Shown here: piece after piece, positions 16,697-24,873 of the stretch
Position numbering within the stretch: position 1 is the first letter of the stretch
Layout: the number at the start of each line of letters is the position of its first letter
NCBI GenBank assembly: GCA_964511495.1
Contig: CAZEFT010000025.1
Location: 1-32,591, forward strand
Direction: 5' to 3'
DNA from: Litorimonas sp964511495
Lineage (GTDB): Bacteria; Pseudomonadota; Alphaproteobacteria; Caulobacterales; Maricaulaceae
DNA: 32,591 nt
Position numbers and translations under genes: made by a program
Notes under the pieces: generated by a model
Databases searched by the model: none
What the model was told of the DNA's origin: nothing
Seen by the model: only the letters and a program-made list of their open reading frames with translations

Positions 16697-17647
16697 ATGG
16701 TTGCCCTTCGTTCTGAAAACTATGATTACAAAGCCCAAGTCGAGGCTTTGCGGCGATATATTCATGATGCATTGGGTTGGGCCTATCACGGGCGGCACCA
16801 ACGTCCGCCTATTCTGAACGCTATGATTGATGATGGCATTATTTACAGTAAAACGGGCGTGTTCACCTTTGAAGGCAGCGTAAGCGGTCACGCTTATAAA
16901 AAACAGAGGTTCGAGTTGAATGACGTCACGGCCGTGCCTGTGCCGCAAACCAAACCGGATAAGTTTAAACACGACCCTTACGATGCTGATTTTTGGGGCC
17001 TATCTTCCTTCGGAAAAGGCGAGACCCGCATCAGTGACGGTTTTCAAGGGGTTATCTTAACCTTGGACCACCACAGAAAATTTTCGGGTAAAACGATTAT
17101 CCGCCGCGACCGTGCCGCTTTAAATCCACCACGTATCAACGGGTTGAAACGCGTTGGATTTGCCAGTTTGGAATTTGAGCGTCTTTTTGAAGTTTATAGC
17201 GATGATCAAGTGGAAGCGCGGGCTTTACTGACGCCTGACTTTATGGCGCGCTTGATTGATTTTGATGAAGATTATCTGGGGCGACACATCCAATGTGTTT
17301 TTGAGGCCGATCACTTTCATGTTTCCTTGGATATTGATGACCGATTTGAGTTTTCGGGTGATTTCAACAGCCGCGCTTATACAGAAGCGTCACAACGAAT
17401 TTTAGGTGAAATCGGTGCGATTTTTTACCTTTTGGAAAAAGTGCAGGCTTTGCAGGCTTGCATCGGCAGGGACGGGCCGGAAGGGGCCGATGAAAAACGC
17501 GGACGGTATTATCGCGCCTTAATGGAGACTTTGCGGAGTTCCATATCTGCAGGTGAAGCGGCTTTTCCGTCAATGAAGGGGCGGTCTTTAAACGGTTTCG
17601 AGACCCCGGGCAGTTGGCAACATTTACTCTTACGGCCCCGCTTTTAG
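16697..17647 (+). CDS. DUF3137-like protein without membrane helices, second of a tandem pair
   Basis: The 316 residues align with the upstream protein over the signature (LKRVGFASLEFERLFEVYSDDQVEARALLTPDFM here), so it is a paralogue. The two N-terminal membrane helices are absent, replaced by a soluble start (MVALRSENYDYKAQVEALRRYI). An extra C-terminal tail of about 60 residues ends LLLRPRF. The ATG at 16697 has only a weak ribosome binding site. It converges on xth with a 16-base gap. I cannot assign a function; the loss of membrane anchors in one copy suggests specialisation. Confidence 0.75.
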   Translation: MVALRSENYDYKAQVEALRRYIHDALGWAYHGRHQRPPILNAMIDDGIIYSKTGVFTFEGSVSGHAYKKQRFELNDVTAVPVPQTKPDKFKHDPYDADFWGLSSFGKGETRISDGFQGVILTLDHHRKFSGKTIIRRDRAALNPPRINGLKRVGFASLEFERLFEVYSDDQVEARALLTPDFMARLIDFDEDYLGRHIQCVFEADHFHVSLDIDDRFEFSGDFNSRAYTEASQRILGEIGAIFYLLEKVQALQACIGRDGPEGADEKRGRYYRALMETLRSSISAGEAAFPSMKGRSLNGFETPGSWQHLLLRPRF

Positions 17648-17663
17648 CGCTCCTTCCTAAAGG

Positions 17664-18461
17664 TCAGAGGTCAAATTCACCGACGACAGGGACATGGTCT
17701 GACGGCTTCTCGCCCTCTCGTACATTTTTGTGAATTTCTATACCGACCGCCTTATCCGCCGCTTGTGCCGAGAGAAGAAGGTGGTCAATCCTGATTCCTG
17801 AATTATTCTGCCACGCTCCGCCCTGGTAATCCCAAAATGTATATTGCTCGGCGCGATTATCGAATTGTTCGAACATCTCTGTCAGACCGAGATATTTGAG
17901 CGCTTGGAACGCCTCTAAGGTCTCTTGACGGTATAGTGCGTCTCCCCACCACCCTTTCGGATCATGTGTGTCTTCGGCCCGAGGAATGACATTATAATCT
18001 CCGGCCAAAATTAGGGCTTCCTCATTTTCAAGAAGCGCTTTTGCGTGATGACGCAATCGCTCCATCCAGGCCAATTTATAAGTATATTTTGGACTGTTCA
18101 GTGGGTCTTCCAAAACCGGATTGCCATTAGGCAAATAAATGGAGGCAATGCGGACGGGGCCGCTTTCCGCGGAGACGACCACTTCCAGATAGCGCGCTTG
18201 TTCGTCGCTCTCATCTCCGGGCAGGCGGGGGTTGACCTCTTCAAAAGGTAATTTCGATAAAACAGCGACACCATTATAGCTTTTCTGCCCATGAGTGACG
18301 ACATTATATCCCAGCGCTTCAATCTCCATACGGGGGAAAGCGTCGTCGACTGTTTTAATTTCCTGTAAGCAAGCGACATCCGGTTTGGCGCTCTCCAACC
18401 ATGCAGTAACCGCGTGCATGCGGGCTTTGATTGAGTTCACATTCCATGTCGCAATTTTCAT
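17664..18461 (-). CDS. xth: Exodeoxyribonuclease III
   Basis: Mg-dependent AP endonuclease and 3'-5' exonuclease of base excision repair. The 265 residues start MKIATWNVNSIKAR and show all EEP-family motifs: LQEIKT (metal-binding Glu near 38), SIYLPNGNP, GDYNVIPRAEDTHDP, RIDHLLLS and the terminal SDHVPVVGEF. The length fits the family. It is transcribed away from the neighbouring acyltransferase with a spacing of 77 bases in the same direction, and has no obvious operon partner. Confidence 0.96.
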   Translation of the reverse strand: MKIATWNVNSIKARMHAVTAWLESAKPDVACLQEIKTVDDAFPRMEIEALGYNVVTHGQKSYNGVAVLSKLPFEEVNPRLPGDESDEQARYLEVVVSAESGPVRIASIYLPNGNPVLEDPLNSPKYTYKLAWMERLRHHAKALLENEEALILAGDYNVIPRAEDTHDPKGWWGDALYRQETLEAFQALKYLGLTEMFEQFDNRAEQYTFWDYQGGAWQNNSGIRIDHLLLSAQAADKAVGIEIHKNVREGEKPSDHVPVVGEFDL

Positions 18462-18538
18462 AAGAGTCGTGGTCGGTCAGCTATGTTCGGAAGTCAAGAT
18501 AGAGGGCCGATAAACGCGTGAATATTGCGTGTGACAGG

Positions 18539-19624
18539 TTAGTGAGTGGCCTTCCTTTTGGCCGATAGCCGCCCGATATTCTGATCCCACAACTGACGAG
18601 CCGTATAGCTGAGCAACAGTGAAAGTGAGACACTGAGCGGTATGAAAATGGCGAGCGGCCAATCTTCTCGAAATAACAAAATCGTCTGAGCAACAGGCCA
18701 ATTTATCAAAAGCAGGGTAAGTGTCAGATCCGGCCAGTTTTTCAAACGATCAAACAATGCGTGAGGCTGTGTGAGAAGAATGAAACTTAAACTCATCCAA
18801 GCCAAGGTGAGGGCGACTTCGATGAGAGAAGTCCAACTCACGATATAATTTACGCTGGCAATAAAGACGAAACCCAAAGGTAAAGCCCAAAGGCTCTTGC
18901 CCATTCGCAATAACTGCGCGCGGTGGCTCCATAGTGCCATACCAATTAAGAACGCATAACTCAGCCGGAGAGCGGTGAGGGGGACGGCCAAATTGTCAAT
19001 AGCATTTACCGCCGTCCAATGACTCATTATGAGATATAATACTGTTGAACCCAAAGCCGCCAAAGATATGAACGGTCTGTATAGGCGATGATCGATTTTT
19101 CCTGAGACGGCCGTTATTATATGCATAATAGCGCCGTAACGTAACGTCCAGATACTGCCCTGAACCAGACACATATATTTGGCATCATCCATCAGGCCTT
19201 GAATGGGAACGCCCGGATCAATGCAAAAAACGGTCAGAGCGATATATTTGCCCAGACGCATCCAGAAATCCAAACCCTCATCATGAGGTGTGCCAAAGAG
19301 GGGGAAGAGGATGAGCAATGTCAAAACTGTAAGTGCTGCCAATAATGGGATATTTCGCAGAAAGCGGGAGCGCAGATAGCGTATTCCTGCTCGCCCTTGT
19401 TCAAGGCTTCGCATAGCCATAAGGCCTGAGAGGAAGAATAAGAGCTGAATGCCGAACCAACTGGGGTCATAGCCGTATAGATTGAGGATTTCCGAATATT
19501 CAGGGCCACGCGGCATGGTCGAAGCATATCCAATGGCAATAAAAATGACCAAGCAAAGTCGCACGGCATTCAAGCGTGATAAGAGCCTTCTTTCCTGACT
19601 GACTGTATCGGATGCAAACGACAT
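18539..19624 (-). CDS. Acyltransferase-3 family membrane protein, probably catalytically altered
   Basis: A 361-residue integral membrane protein with about ten hydrophobic helices. The order of motifs (LNAVRLCLVIF, FGIQLLFFLSGLMAMRSL, YLRSRFLRNIPLL, GSIWTLRYGAIMHI) matches acyltransferase-3 proteins (OafA/OpgC type), which O-acylate surface sugars. Two usual key residues are missing. The R-x10-H motif reads R22 ... Y33, with TAT in place of a His codon. The downstream Glu of the WTLPYE pattern is Gly (WTLRYG). A good GAGGAAG ribosome binding site precedes the ATG at 19624. The gene diverges from the XRE cassette. Confidence 0.75.
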   Translation of the reverse strand: MSFASDTVSQERRLLSRLNAVRLCLVIFIAIGYASTMPRGPEYSEILNLYGYDPSWFGIQLLFFLSGLMAMRSLEQGRAGIRYLRSRFLRNIPLLAALTVLTLLILFPLFGTPHDEGLDFWMRLGKYIALTVFCIDPGVPIQGLMDDAKYMCLVQGSIWTLRYGAIMHIITAVSGKIDHRLYRPFISLAALGSTVLYLIMSHWTAVNAIDNLAVPLTALRLSYAFLIGMALWSHRAQLLRMGKSLWALPLGFVFIASVNYIVSWTSLIEVALTLAWMSLSFILLTQPHALFDRLKNWPDLTLTLLLINWPVAQTILLFREDWPLAIFIPLSVSLSLLLSYTARQLWDQNIGRLSAKRKATH

Positions 19625-19736
19625 CTATCACTTCCTCAATTGCATGGGAACGGTACGGCAAAACTTACAATAGAGTGTTACTTGCCACTTTTTTCTAATA
19701 GAGAAAGCAAAAAGTGCGTAGGATATAAAAAATATA

Positions 19737-19767
19737 TTGAAATTTACATAATGTTGTATATATACAA
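19737..19767 (+). promoter_or_regulatory. XRE cassette promoter with perfect palindromic operator
   Basis: TTGAAA (19737-19742) and TATACA (19761-19766), spaced 18 bases apart, form a plausible promoter. The -10 lies inside a perfect 14-bp palindrome TTGTATATATACAA (19754-19767) that ends four bases before the start codon at 19772. A repressor bound there would block RNA polymerase, which fits autoregulation by the encoded XRE protein. No ribosome binding site is present, so the mRNA is probably leaderless. Confidence 0.6.
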
Positions 19768-19771
19768 TTTT

Positions 19772-20014
19772 ATGATTTATAACCGTATCAAAATATTGCG
19801 TACTGAAAGAGGCTTGTCTCGAAAGGATTTGGCTGATGCTGTTGGCGTAAACTTTCAGACGATTGGTTATTTGGAGCGTGGGGATTATAATGCTTCGCTG
19901 GAACTCGCCTTTAAGTTGGCTGATTTTTTCGAAGTGCCCATCGATATGGCCTTCAGCCCCCGTCCCTTCAAAACTTTAGCAGAGGAATTAGCGGCGCAAC
20001 GCGCGGCGGAATAG
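19772..20014 (+). CDS. Small XRE-family (Cro/C1-type) transcriptional regulator
   Basis: An 80-residue protein consisting almost wholly of one helix-turn-helix domain (RIKILRTERGLSRKDLADAVGVNFQTIGYLERGDYNASLELAFKLADFFEVPID). It resembles the small stand-alone YgzD/YozG-type regulators that commonly sit beside membrane proteins. The ATG at 19772 is chosen over in-frame upstream starts because translation upstream would read through the promoter and palindrome. The gene lies 8 bases before the next one, with AGGAAAG at the junction, so the three genes are likely one operon. Confidence 0.85.
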   Translation: MIYNRIKILRTERGLSRKDLADAVGVNFQTIGYLERGDYNASLELAFKLADFFEVPIDMAFSPRPFKTLAEELAAQRAAE

Positions 20015-20022
20015 GAAAGATC

Positions 20023-20526
20023 ATGTTAAATATTGTTGAAAAAAGCTGTGCGCAGAAAGATTATAGTTTCTCACCGCAAGCCCTACAACGCTTGAGGTTG
20101 TTTACGGTGATGGCATTGATAGGTTTTCCGACATTTTCAGTCTTAGAAATGTTCAACCTCTTGGACGGTTTTAGCAAGCCGGTGCATTTCATTCTGACAT
20201 TGGCCTTATTAATGAGCTTTGTGCCTCTGGTTGGAAACCGAATTTATAATCACTTCTCCCGATCTGGAGGACGGTTAGACGAGAGAGAAAAAGAGGCGGT
20301 TGAGCGCGCCATGAGTTTTTCTTACCGAGCCGTTATCATCACATTGATTGTGTCCATCATCATTGGCTTAGCCCTCACATATCTGTTGGGTGCATCCATC
20401 CGCATGCCTGTTTTCACAATCGCTGCCGTAGCGATGATCGCAATGAATATAGCTTTTCTGCTGATGTTTTTACCAATCGCACATATCGCTTGGACGCAAA
20501 AACCTCTGCCTGCTGAGAGTGAATAA
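20023..20526 (+). CDS. Four-helix membrane protein with LDERE motif (XRE cassette, first)
   Basis: 167 residues with four predicted membrane helices (about 27-47, 54-75, 102-122 and 128-155) arranged as two hairpins. The central cytoplasmic loop carries GGRLDEREKEAVERAMSFSYRAV, and the C-terminus carries MFLPIAHIAWTQKPLP. Both are shared in form with the next gene, so the two are paralogues. The LDE(R)E loop resembles that in DUF2178-like membrane proteins often paired with small XRE regulators, but I cannot confirm the family. Function unknown; immunity, sensing or envelope stress are possibilities only by analogy. Confidence 0.7.
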   Translation: MLNIVEKSCAQKDYSFSPQALQRLRLFTVMALIGFPTFSVLEMFNLLDGFSKPVHFILTLALLMSFVPLVGNRIYNHFSRSGGRLDEREKEAVERAMSFSYRAVIITLIVSIIIGLALTYLLGASIRMPVFTIAAVAMIAMNIAFLLMFLPIAHIAWTQKPLPAESE

Positions 20527-20586
20527 ACTCAATACGCGCCAAGCGCTAATTTATAATTCTCATTGAATATTTAGAAGGTCAATCCG

Positions 20587-21135
20587 ATGCCAAATTTAAC
20601 CGAAATCAAGATACAAAATAATACACTGAGTCCAAAACAATTGTCCTATCTAAAGTGGATGACGACCCTTGCTATAATTGGCATTCCTGTTCTGGCCCAA
20701 ATTCTTGGTGCCATGATGCTGTTTTCTAAGGTTAAACCATTTTTGATGTCAACGGCCGCTCTTTCTCTTTTTGGTGTTGCGTGCCTTATCGTTTTAATGG
20801 CTGGACTATATGTCTGCTCAAATCGCTTACATCTAAGGTTTCTAGGGTTTAATCGAGGTCTTGATGAATGGGAGAGGCTCATCCAGATGAAAGCAAAAGC
20901 CTTCGCCTATCAGACTGTTTTCTTGGCCATATTAGTTTTATTCGCATTAATGTCATTAATTGGAGTGATCGGGGTTTTGGGATTTACAGATTTTATAAAC
21001 ATAGATCTTGGTAAAACTCTCACACTTGATATTTTCGAGATTTCTATTCTGGTCGTCGCGGTTTTTTATATCATCATGTTTTTACCGACGTTACACATGG
21101 TTTGGAATATTAAACCCCTATCAACTGAAGACTAG
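20587..21135 (+). CDS. Four-helix membrane protein with LDEWER motif (XRE cassette, second)
   Basis: 182 residues, four predicted membrane helices (about 24-46, 52-76, 107-132 and 150-168). It shares with its upstream neighbour the N-terminal pattern (SPKQL...L), the loop GLDEWERLIQMKAKAFAYQTV at about 91-111, and the ending MFLPTLHMVWNIKPL. GAAGGTC about 10 bases before the ATG is a usable ribosome binding site. The 60-base gap to the previous gene shows no terminator. Codon use is AT-rich compared with the housekeeping genes, in keeping with possible acquisition. Confidence 0.7.
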   Translation: MPNLTEIKIQNNTLSPKQLSYLKWMTTLAIIGIPVLAQILGAMMLFSKVKPFLMSTAALSLFGVACLIVLMAGLYVCSNRLHLRFLGFNRGLDEWERLIQMKAKAFAYQTVFLAILVLFALMSLIGVIGVLGFTDFINIDLGKTLTLDIFEISILVVAVFYIIMFLPTLHMVWNIKPLSTED

Positions 21136-21138
21136 CCC

Positions 21139-21167
21139 TTGCATTTTTAGGCACTTCGCCGCATATC
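21139..21167 (+). promoter_or_regulatory. Candidate ettA promoter
   Basis: TTGCAT (21139-21144), a 17-base spacer and CATATC (21162-21167) lie about 35 bases before the ettA ATG. The -10 is imperfect. Confidence 0.3.
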
Positions 21168-21202
21168 GCGCTCACTAATTTCACTGAATTAAAGAGTGCA
21201 CT

Positions 21203-22861
21203 ATGGCCCGCCAATTTTGCTATCATATGCAAGGTCTGTCGAAGAAATTCGGCAATAAGACCATTCTTGATAATGTTCATTTGTCTTTCTATCCCGATGC
21301 CAAAATTGGCCTGATTGGCGTGAATGGTGCCGGTAAATCGACCTTGATGAAAGTCATGGCCGGTGTGGACACAGAAGTCACAGGCGAACATTGGGCTGCA
21401 GAAGGTGTGAAGGTCGGCTATCTGCCGCAAGAACCGCGTCTTGATCCAGAAAAGACAGTCTGGGGTAATGTGATCGAGGGCTGTGAAGACAAACAGATCT
21501 TTGACAATTATAATGCGGTCGCCATGAAAATGGCCGAGGATTATTCCGATGAATTAATGGAAGAAATGACGGCTTTGCAGGAGCAAGTCGATGGGCGCGA
21601 TGCTTGGGACATTGATTCTAAAATTGAAATGGCCATGCAAGCTCTGCGTTGTCCGCCCAAAGATGACCCGGTCAATAACCTCTCCGGCGGTGAAGCTCGC
21701 CGCGTGGCCTTGTGTCAATTGTTGCTGTCCAAGCCAGACTTGCTCTTATTGGATGAACCAACCAACCATTTGGATGCAGAAACTGTCGCTTGGCTTGAAA
21801 ATTATCTCGTCAATTATAACGGCGCGATTATTCTGATTACCCATGACCGTTACTTCCTCGACAATATCACAAATTGGACATTGGAAATTGATCGGGGTCG
21901 GGCCTATCCACATGAGGGCAATTACTCTTCGTGGCTCGCTTCCAAAGCCAAGCGCATGGATCAAGAAGGCCGAGAGGCTGACTCAAAGACGAAAGCCTTG
22001 AAAAAAGAATTGGAATGGATTCGTTCCAATCCGAAAGCCCGTCAGACGAAGTCGAAAGCGCGTATCAGCGCTTATGAAAAATTACGCGATGAGGCTGAGA
22101 ACGAAGTCGTCACTCACGCGGATATCCGCATTCCCATGGGTGAACGTCTGGGGAATGTTGTGGTCGAAGCCAACAATGTGTCTAAAGGGTTCGGTGATAA
22201 GCTTTTGATCAAGGACTTATCCTTCAAACTGCCGCGCGGGGGCATTGTTGGCGTGATTGGCCCGAACGGAGCCGGTAAAACCACATTGTTCAAAATGATT
22301 ACAGGCCAAGAACAACCGGATGAGGGTGAGTTCAAAGTCGGTGAAACCGTTGAATTGGGTTATGTTGATCAGAACCGGGATGCGCTGGATAATTCTAAAA
22401 ACATTTGGGAAGCCATTTCTGATGGTTTGGATGTCATTCACATGGGCAAACGCGAAGTGCCGTCTCGCGCCTATGTGGGGGCCTTTAACTTTAAAGGGAC
22501 TGACCAGCAAAAGAATGTCGGCCAACTTTCAGGCGGTGAACGTAACCGTGTGAACCTTGCCAAAATGCTGACAAAGCCCGCCAACCTTTTATTGCTCGAT
22601 GAACCGACCAATGACCTTGATCGTGAAACGCTTGCCTCATTGGAAGTGGCACTGGAAAAATTCCCCGGCTGTGCTGTGGTCATCTCCCATGATCGCTTCT
22701 TCCTTGATCGTGTTGCGACCCATATTTTGGCCTATGAAGGGGATAGCCATGTGGAGTGGTTCGAAGGTAATTTCGCCGACTATATCGAAGATAAAAAGCG
22801 CCGCCTCGGCCCCGATGCTGATTTGCCGAAGAAACTCAAATTTGTGAAATTTGATCGGTAA
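21203..22861 (+). CDS. ettA: Energy-dependent translational throttle protein EttA (ABC-F ATPase)
   Basis: Soluble ABC-F protein that binds the ribosomal E site and gates elongation according to ATP/ADP level. The 552 residues (E. coli EttA has 555) contain two nucleotide-binding domains: Walker A GVNGAGKST (39-47) and GPNGAGKTT, signatures LSGGEARRV and LSGGERNRV, and Walker B with LLLLDEPTNHLD and LLLLDEPTNDLD. The arm, toothed linker and conserved N-terminal MARQFCYHM...KKFG pattern fit EttA more than Uup or YheS. Single-gene unit with a clear terminator. Confidence 0.95.
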   Translation: MARQFCYHMQGLSKKFGNKTILDNVHLSFYPDAKIGLIGVNGAGKSTLMKVMAGVDTEVTGEHWAAEGVKVGYLPQEPRLDPEKTVWGNVIEGCEDKQIFDNYNAVAMKMAEDYSDELMEEMTALQEQVDGRDAWDIDSKIEMAMQALRCPPKDDPVNNLSGGEARRVALCQLLLSKPDLLLLDEPTNHLDAETVAWLENYLVNYNGAIILITHDRYFLDNITNWTLEIDRGRAYPHEGNYSSWLASKAKRMDQEGREADSKTKALKKELEWIRSNPKARQTKSKARISAYEKLRDEAENEVVTHADIRIPMGERLGNVVVEANNVSKGFGDKLLIKDLSFKLPRGGIVGVIGPNGAGKTTLFKMITGQEQPDEGEFKVGETVELGYVDQNRDALDNSKNIWEAISDGLDVIHMGKREVPSRAYVGAFNFKGTDQQKNVGQLSGGERNRVNLAKMLTKPANLLLLDEPTNDLDRETLASLEVALEKFPGCAVVISHDRFFLDRVATHILAYEGDSHVEWFEGNFADYIEDKKRRLGPDADLPKKLKFVKFDR

Positions 22862-22887
22862 AGTTACAGTCAAAATTCAAGCATGGA

Positions 22888-22920
22888 AAAGCCCGCTTTT
22901 AAAGCGGGCTTTTTTTATTT
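22888..22920 (+). terminator. Rho-independent terminator after ettA
   Basis: AAAGCCCGC (22888-22896) and GCGGGCTTT (22904-22912) form a perfect 9-bp stem with a TTTTAAA loop, followed by a run of T to about 22920. This is the strongest terminator in the window. Confidence 0.92.
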
Positions 22921-23067
22921 CCCTCAATCTAAAAAGAACCATTCGGCATTCTTATATTCTGCTCTGCTTATTGCACAGCCGACAGAGATGTTTCGCCTGA
23001 TGATACCGTAATGAATTAACCTAGAATTTGTCAATTTTGGCTATGAAGGCCTTCGAAAGAGGGTTTG

Positions 23068-24810
23068 ATGGACATTCTGGCTTCAATTTTTGACTATTTA
23101 CTGTCGCATTTTACGGCGTTCACCCAACGCACGCATTGGCTGTTCCTGCTGACGGCATTGGGTTTGGCCTTTGGTGTTTATGTTGCACAAGCCAAACGAG
23201 ATTGGAGTTTAGCCGGAGCGGCACGCTTTATTTTTCCGAAGAAAATTTGGTGGCATAAATCGTCGCGTCTGGATTACGCTTATTTCGCGGTAAACGCCTT
23301 CATCATGGTCTTGATTTTCACACCGCTTATCGGATTTGCTTATCCAGCTGTTTTAGAGGGCGGCATGTCGACCTTAAAGGCTCTGAATGTGCCCACATTT
23401 AACGGACCGCCAGTCGGTGTGGCTCTTCTCTATTTTGCTTGCGTCATATTGATGACGGATTTCATGATTTTTCTGGCGCATTATCTGCAACATAAAGTGC
23501 CGTTTTTGTGGCAATTTCATAAAGTCCATCATGCGGCGGAAGTCCTGAACCCCATGACCCTATATCGGCAACACCCTATGGATTTCGTTCTTACGGGCGT
23601 TTTGGCGGGTGGTGGTGCCGCTTTGGTGCATTCAGTTTTTTCTTATCTCTTTTCCGAGCCCTTTTCTCTCTTTGCTTTGGGCGGGCTGAACGTGGTTGCG
23701 CTCTTATTCTATCTTCTCGGATATAATTTGCGGCATTCGCATATTCGTTTGTCTTTTGGCAAAACCGCCGATCAATATTTGATAAGTCCTGAACAACATC
23801 AGTTGCATCATTCCTGCGTGGAAGCGCATTTCGATAAGAATATGGGTTTGATATTTGCGCTTTGGGATAGGTTATTCAAAACGCACTACATCCCGCGAAA
23901 AGATGAAGAGATTATTTTGGGATTACCTGACGGCGAAGCGAAAGAGTTTAACTCGGTTTTGAAACTTTATTTCTTACCATTCAAAAAGGCTTTCAATGCC
24001 CATAAACTGACATTGGCGGGCCTCGTTTTTGCCGGCGCAGGATTGTCCACCGCGGCGATTGCCGTCGGGCAATATGCGCCGCCGAGCCTGTTCCTCGAAG
24101 AAATGACGTGGACCGAAATCGATGAGGCCAAACAGAAAGGTTTTACATCTGTTATCATTCCCACAGGGGGAACAGAGCAAAACGGGCCTCATGTGATTTT
24201 GGGCAAGCACAATAAAGTCATTAAATATACGACATCTCAAATCGCCTCACGTCACGGAAACACTTTGATTGCTCCCGTCATGACCTATGTACCGGAGGGG
24301 TCAATCTCACCGAAAACGGGGCATATGCGTTACACAGGCACGCTTTCAATTCGCGAAGAAGCCTTTGAGATGATTTTGGAAGATACAGCCAAAAGCCTCT
24401 TTGCTCATGGTTTTACCGATATCTACATCATTGGTGATAGTGGTGATAGCGTGGCGGCTCAATCAAGAGCGGAAGACGCCATAAAGGCTGATTTAACGCC
24501 TCAACAATCCATCCTTCACGTCACAGATTATTATGAGGCCAATGGTCAGGTCGAGCACCTGTTAAAAGAAGGCTTTACCCGAAAAGCCATTGGCTGGCAT
24601 GCTGGATTACGCGATACTTCTGAACTTATCGCCGTGGACCGCAATGGGGTCAGGGATAAAGAACGCCTGAAAACGGAGCAAAGAAAAGGGGCTAATGGCG
24701 CCTTTTGGAAAGCTAATGAAGAGATTGGGCAAACAATGTTGGCTTTGAAAATCGAAGCCGCGCTGAAACAAATGAATGCCGCCAATCAAACATATACAGA
24801 TAAAGAATAA
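23068..24810 (+). CDS. Fusion of a fatty acid hydroxylase/sterol desaturase domain and a creatininase-like domain
   Basis: 580 residues. Residues 1-300 form a membrane di-iron hydroxylase: several helices and the histidine boxes H138xxxH142, H151xxH154H155, RHSH (222-225) and H244xxH247H248. One more helix at about 314-334 leads to a creatininase-like domain (about 340-575), recognisable by LEEMTWTEI, PTGGTEQNGPHVILGKHN, and WHAGLRDTSELIAV. In this domain the usual metal-binding pattern EQHGPH...D reads EQNGPH...H and the usual GHGGN segment reads GDSGD, so metal binding and activity may differ. The linking helix probably puts this domain in the periplasm. ATG 23068 is used rather than TTG 23065, with GAGGG upstream. 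The substrate is unknown. Confidence 0.85.
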   Translation: MDILASIFDYLLSHFTAFTQRTHWLFLLTALGLAFGVYVAQAKRDWSLAGAARFIFPKKIWWHKSSRLDYAYFAVNAFIMVLIFTPLIGFAYPAVLEGGMSTLKALNVPTFNGPPVGVALLYFACVILMTDFMIFLAHYLQHKVPFLWQFHKVHHAAEVLNPMTLYRQHPMDFVLTGVLAGGGAALVHSVFSYLFSEPFSLFALGGLNVVALLFYLLGYNLRHSHIRLSFGKTADQYLISPEQHQLHHSCVEAHFDKNMGLIFALWDRLFKTHYIPRKDEEIILGLPDGEAKEFNSVLKLYFLPFKKAFNAHKLTLAGLVFAGAGLSTAAIAVGQYAPPSLFLEEMTWTEIDEAKQKGFTSVIIPTGGTEQNGPHVILGKHNKVIKYTTSQIASRHGNTLIAPVMTYVPEGSISPKTGHMRYTGTLSIREEAFEMILEDTAKSLFAHGFTDIYIIGDSGDSVAAQSRAEDAIKADLTPQQSILHVTDYYEANGQVEHLLKEGFTRKAIGWHAGLRDTSELIAVDRNGVRDKERLKTEQRKGANGAFWKANEEIGQTMLALKIEAALKQMNAANQTYTDKE

Positions 24811-24814
24811 TCCT

Positions 24815-24840
24815 CGCTTATAGTTTATGCTGTATAAGCG
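24815..24840. other. Hairpin between the fusion gene and the GH9 gene
   Basis: CGCTTATA (24815-24822) and TATAAGCG (24833-24840) form an 8-bp perfect stem with a 10-base loop. No T-run follows. It may stabilise mRNA ends or be a weak or Rho-assisted terminator. It lies 34 bases before the GH9 start codon. Confidence 0.4.
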
Positions 24841-24873
24841 GGCTCGATGAAAACTCTTGGGATGTTTATTTGA

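Noticed and set aside
19640..19771. N-terminal extension of the XRE protein from an upstream in-frame start
   Set aside because: It would translate through the promoter and palindrome, giving residues unlike any HTH protein. The domain begins properly at the ATG at 19772.
19737..21135. XRE cassette as a classic toxin-antitoxin system
   Set aside because: Neither membrane protein resembles a known toxin (both are large four-helix proteins), and the gene order and sizes do not match a known pair. A sensing or immunity role is left open.
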